Part shown: one piece after another, positions 5,168 to 6,100 of the stretch
How the letters are laid out: each line of letters begins with the position of its first letter
Position numbering within the stretch: position 1 is the first letter of the stretch
Origin: DATGHS01 sp035307785
GTDB taxonomy: Bacteria; Planctomycetota; Planctomycetia; Gemmatales; Gemmataceae
Assembly: GCA_035307785.1 (NCBI GenBank)
Contig: DATGHS010000349.1
Location: 1-6,100, forward strand
Direction of reading: 5' to 3'
DNA: 6,100 bases
Translations under genes and position numbers: made by a program
The notes under the pieces: model-generated
Databases searched by the model: none
The model's input: only the letters and a program-made list of their open reading frames with translations
What the model was told of the DNA's origin: nothing

Positions 5168-6073
5168 TCAATTGCCGCCGGGCGGCAACGGTGCGATACC
5201 TGCATTCGGTATTGTGTTCACCGGCGCCGGATTGATCGGACCATTGCCGGCCGGCGCCAGATTAAGCGGACCATTGCCGAGCGGCGTCAAGTTCGACGTG
5301 GCGGGGGCCGGATTAATCGGGCCGAGCGGAGCCGGATTGATCGTACCAGCACTGGCCGGAGTCGTACGAGCCGGACCCGGATTAACGTTGGGACCCGGCA
5401 GCAGCGGCCCGTTTTGCGGGAAGCTCAGCGTCTTATCAAATGATTGAGTCGATACAGCCGGAGGCATTGGGCGCTGCGAGGTGATAACCGTGTTGCTGTT
5501 TCCGCTCGGCACAGCATCCAACGGCGGCATTCCACCGGGGCCCGCGGCCGGTCCATTAAGCGGCTGGATCGCCGGGCTGCCGCGGTTGGGAGTATTGACG
5601 CTGGAAGCGATCGGCTGCAAGCCATTCGCATTGGCCGGAACCATGGCGCCGGTTGGCTGGATACCCCCGCCGAATTGCGGTGGGTTATTCATGTTGCTGC
5701 CGGGTATGGAATTATTCGGCGCGTTGTTCCAACCGGTTGGGCGGCCCAGCGGCGCCATGCCGGGAGTTCCGTTCGCCGGCAAGCCATTGTTAGCGCTGCT
5801 ATTGGCATTGGCGTTCTGCCCAGCCGTATTTGCTGCCGTGTTCGAGCTGTTGCTATTTTGATTTGCGGCAACATTGCCGGCGCCGCTCGCCGAACCGGAA
5901 TTGCCGGAATTCGACTGATTATTGTTCGTATTGGTTTTCGTAACCTTAGGCTGATTAGTGGTATTGGATCGGCGGTCGGCCGACATGCAGCCGGTGAGCA
6001 TGGCGCCGGCCAGCATCAGGCCCACTCCGGCGGCCAGCCTTCCCGCATGAAAATGCTTCGTACCCAAGCGCAT
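5168..6073 (-). CDS. Asn/Ser- and Pro-rich lipoprotein, low complexity (301 aa)
   Basis: The N-terminus has a basic region (MRLGTKHFHAGR), a hydrophobic stretch (LAAGVGLMLAGAM) and the lipobox LTGC with Cys29 as the expected lipidated residue. Residue 30 is Met, not Asp, so there is no inner-membrane retention signal by the enterobacterial rule. The mature part has no recognisable domain. About residues 32-160 are dominated by Asn, Ser, Gly and Ala (for example NTNNNQSNSGNSGSASG), and the remainder by Pro, Gly and Asn. Near the C-terminus two ten-residue repeats lie in tandem, GNGPLNLAPA (266-275) and GNGPINPAPV (276-285), preceded by degenerate NPAP/PLG copies. Cys29 is the only cysteine. 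The protein is probably disordered, acting as a tether or spacer in the periplasm or on the outer membrane; the exact role is unknown. A strong ribosome site (GGAGG, seven bases before the ATG) fixes the start. The promoter lies beyond the window. The next gene on this strand is the glycosyltransferase. Confidence 0.82.
   Translation of the reverse strand: MRLGTKHFHAGRLAAGVGLMLAGAMLTGCMSADRRSNTTNQPKVTKTNTNNNQSNSGNSGSASGAGNVAANQNSNSSNTAANTAGQNANANSSANNGLPANGTPGMAPLGRPTGWNNAPNNSIPGSNMNNPPQFGGGIQPTGAMVPANANGLQPIASSVNTPNRGSPAIQPLNGPAAGPGGMPPLDAVPSGNSNTVITSQRPMPPAVSTQSFDKTLSFPQNGPLLPGPNVNPGPARTTPASAGTINPAPLGPINPAPATSNLTPLGNGPLNLAPAGNGPINPAPVNTIPNAGIAPLPPGGN
5221..5390. repeat. Degenerate 30-bp tandem repeat inside the lipoprotein gene
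   Basis: Two 30-base units lie head to tail at 5221-5250 and 5251-5280, both with CCGGCGCC at the front and GCGGACCATTGCCG or the close GATCGGACCATTGCCG at the end, differing at only a few bases. Weaker copies built on GCCGGATTRATCG continue to about 5390. They encode the GNGPxNxAPx decapeptides and their decayed relatives. This suggests growth by slipped replication or unequal exchange with selection for the reading frame. Confidence 0.7.
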
Positions 6074-6080
6074 CGGGCTC

Positions 6081-6085
6081 CCTCC
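6081..6085 (-). promoter_or_regulatory. Ribosome binding site of the lipoprotein gene
   Basis: On the minus strand the leader reads GGGGAGGGGAGGGAGCCCG before the ATG at 6073. The GGAGG nearest the start is seven bases away. The repeated GGAGG makes this the strongest ribosome site in the window, suggesting high translation. Confidence 0.7.
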
Positions 6086-6100
6086 CCTCCCCGTAGGTTC

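Noticed and set aside
5481..5861. 126-codon hydrophobic Gly/Pro-rich frame on the plus strand
   Set aside because: It is antisense to the lipoprotein. Asn and Pro codons read backwards give Ile, Val, Leu and Gly, which explains the false membrane-like composition.

Overview
The window is a GC-rich stretch of bacterial chromosome. Its gene content suggests a planctomycete, probably of the Pirellulales type: a tiny membrane-anchored zinc-ribbon protein, an exported protein built of beta-sandwich domains joined by a Pro/Ser-rich linker, a very Asn/Pro-rich lipoprotein, and an isolated larB. That assignment rests on protein style only, since the window holds no rRNA or marker gene. Base composition and gene density look uniform, and I see no transposase, integrase, tRNA, phage gene or CRISPR array.

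Layout. Positions 1-208 (minus) are the first 69 codons of a response-regulator receiver domain that runs off the left edge. Positions 209-633 hold no convincing gene. A 69-aa protein with one membrane helix and a CxxC-CxxC zinc ribbon lies at 634-843 (plus). It converges on a 541-aa exported protein at 1000-2625 (minus). Between them are two strong stem-loops: a 30-bp inverted repeat (857-928) whose arms are themselves palindromic, and a canonical bidirectional rho-independent terminator (about 940-980). The divergent intergenic region 2626-2895 separates the 541-aa gene from larB (2896-3663, plus), which encodes the carboxylase/hydrolase of nickel-pincer nucleotide synthesis. larB overlaps by 38 bp, tail to tail, with a GT-C type membrane glycosyltransferase (3626-5083, minus). 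Upstream of that on the same strand is an Asn/Ser/Pro-rich lipoprotein (5168-6073). A hairpin followed by a short U-run sits in the 84-bp gap between these two.

How the genes relate. The lipoprotein and the glycosyltransferase may be one transcription unit, possibly with an attenuator between them. The 541-aa protein, the lipoprotein and the glycosyltransferase all act at or beyond the inner membrane, and the two exported proteins share Pro/Asn/Ser-rich disordered stretches. A cell-envelope theme is therefore reasonable, but a shared pathway is not shown. larB is alone, with no larA, larC or larE in view. I found no convincing new multi-gene system. The items most worth a second look are the nested palindrome, the repeated architecture of the 541-aa protein, the lipoprotein-glycosyltransferase pair, and the orphan larB.
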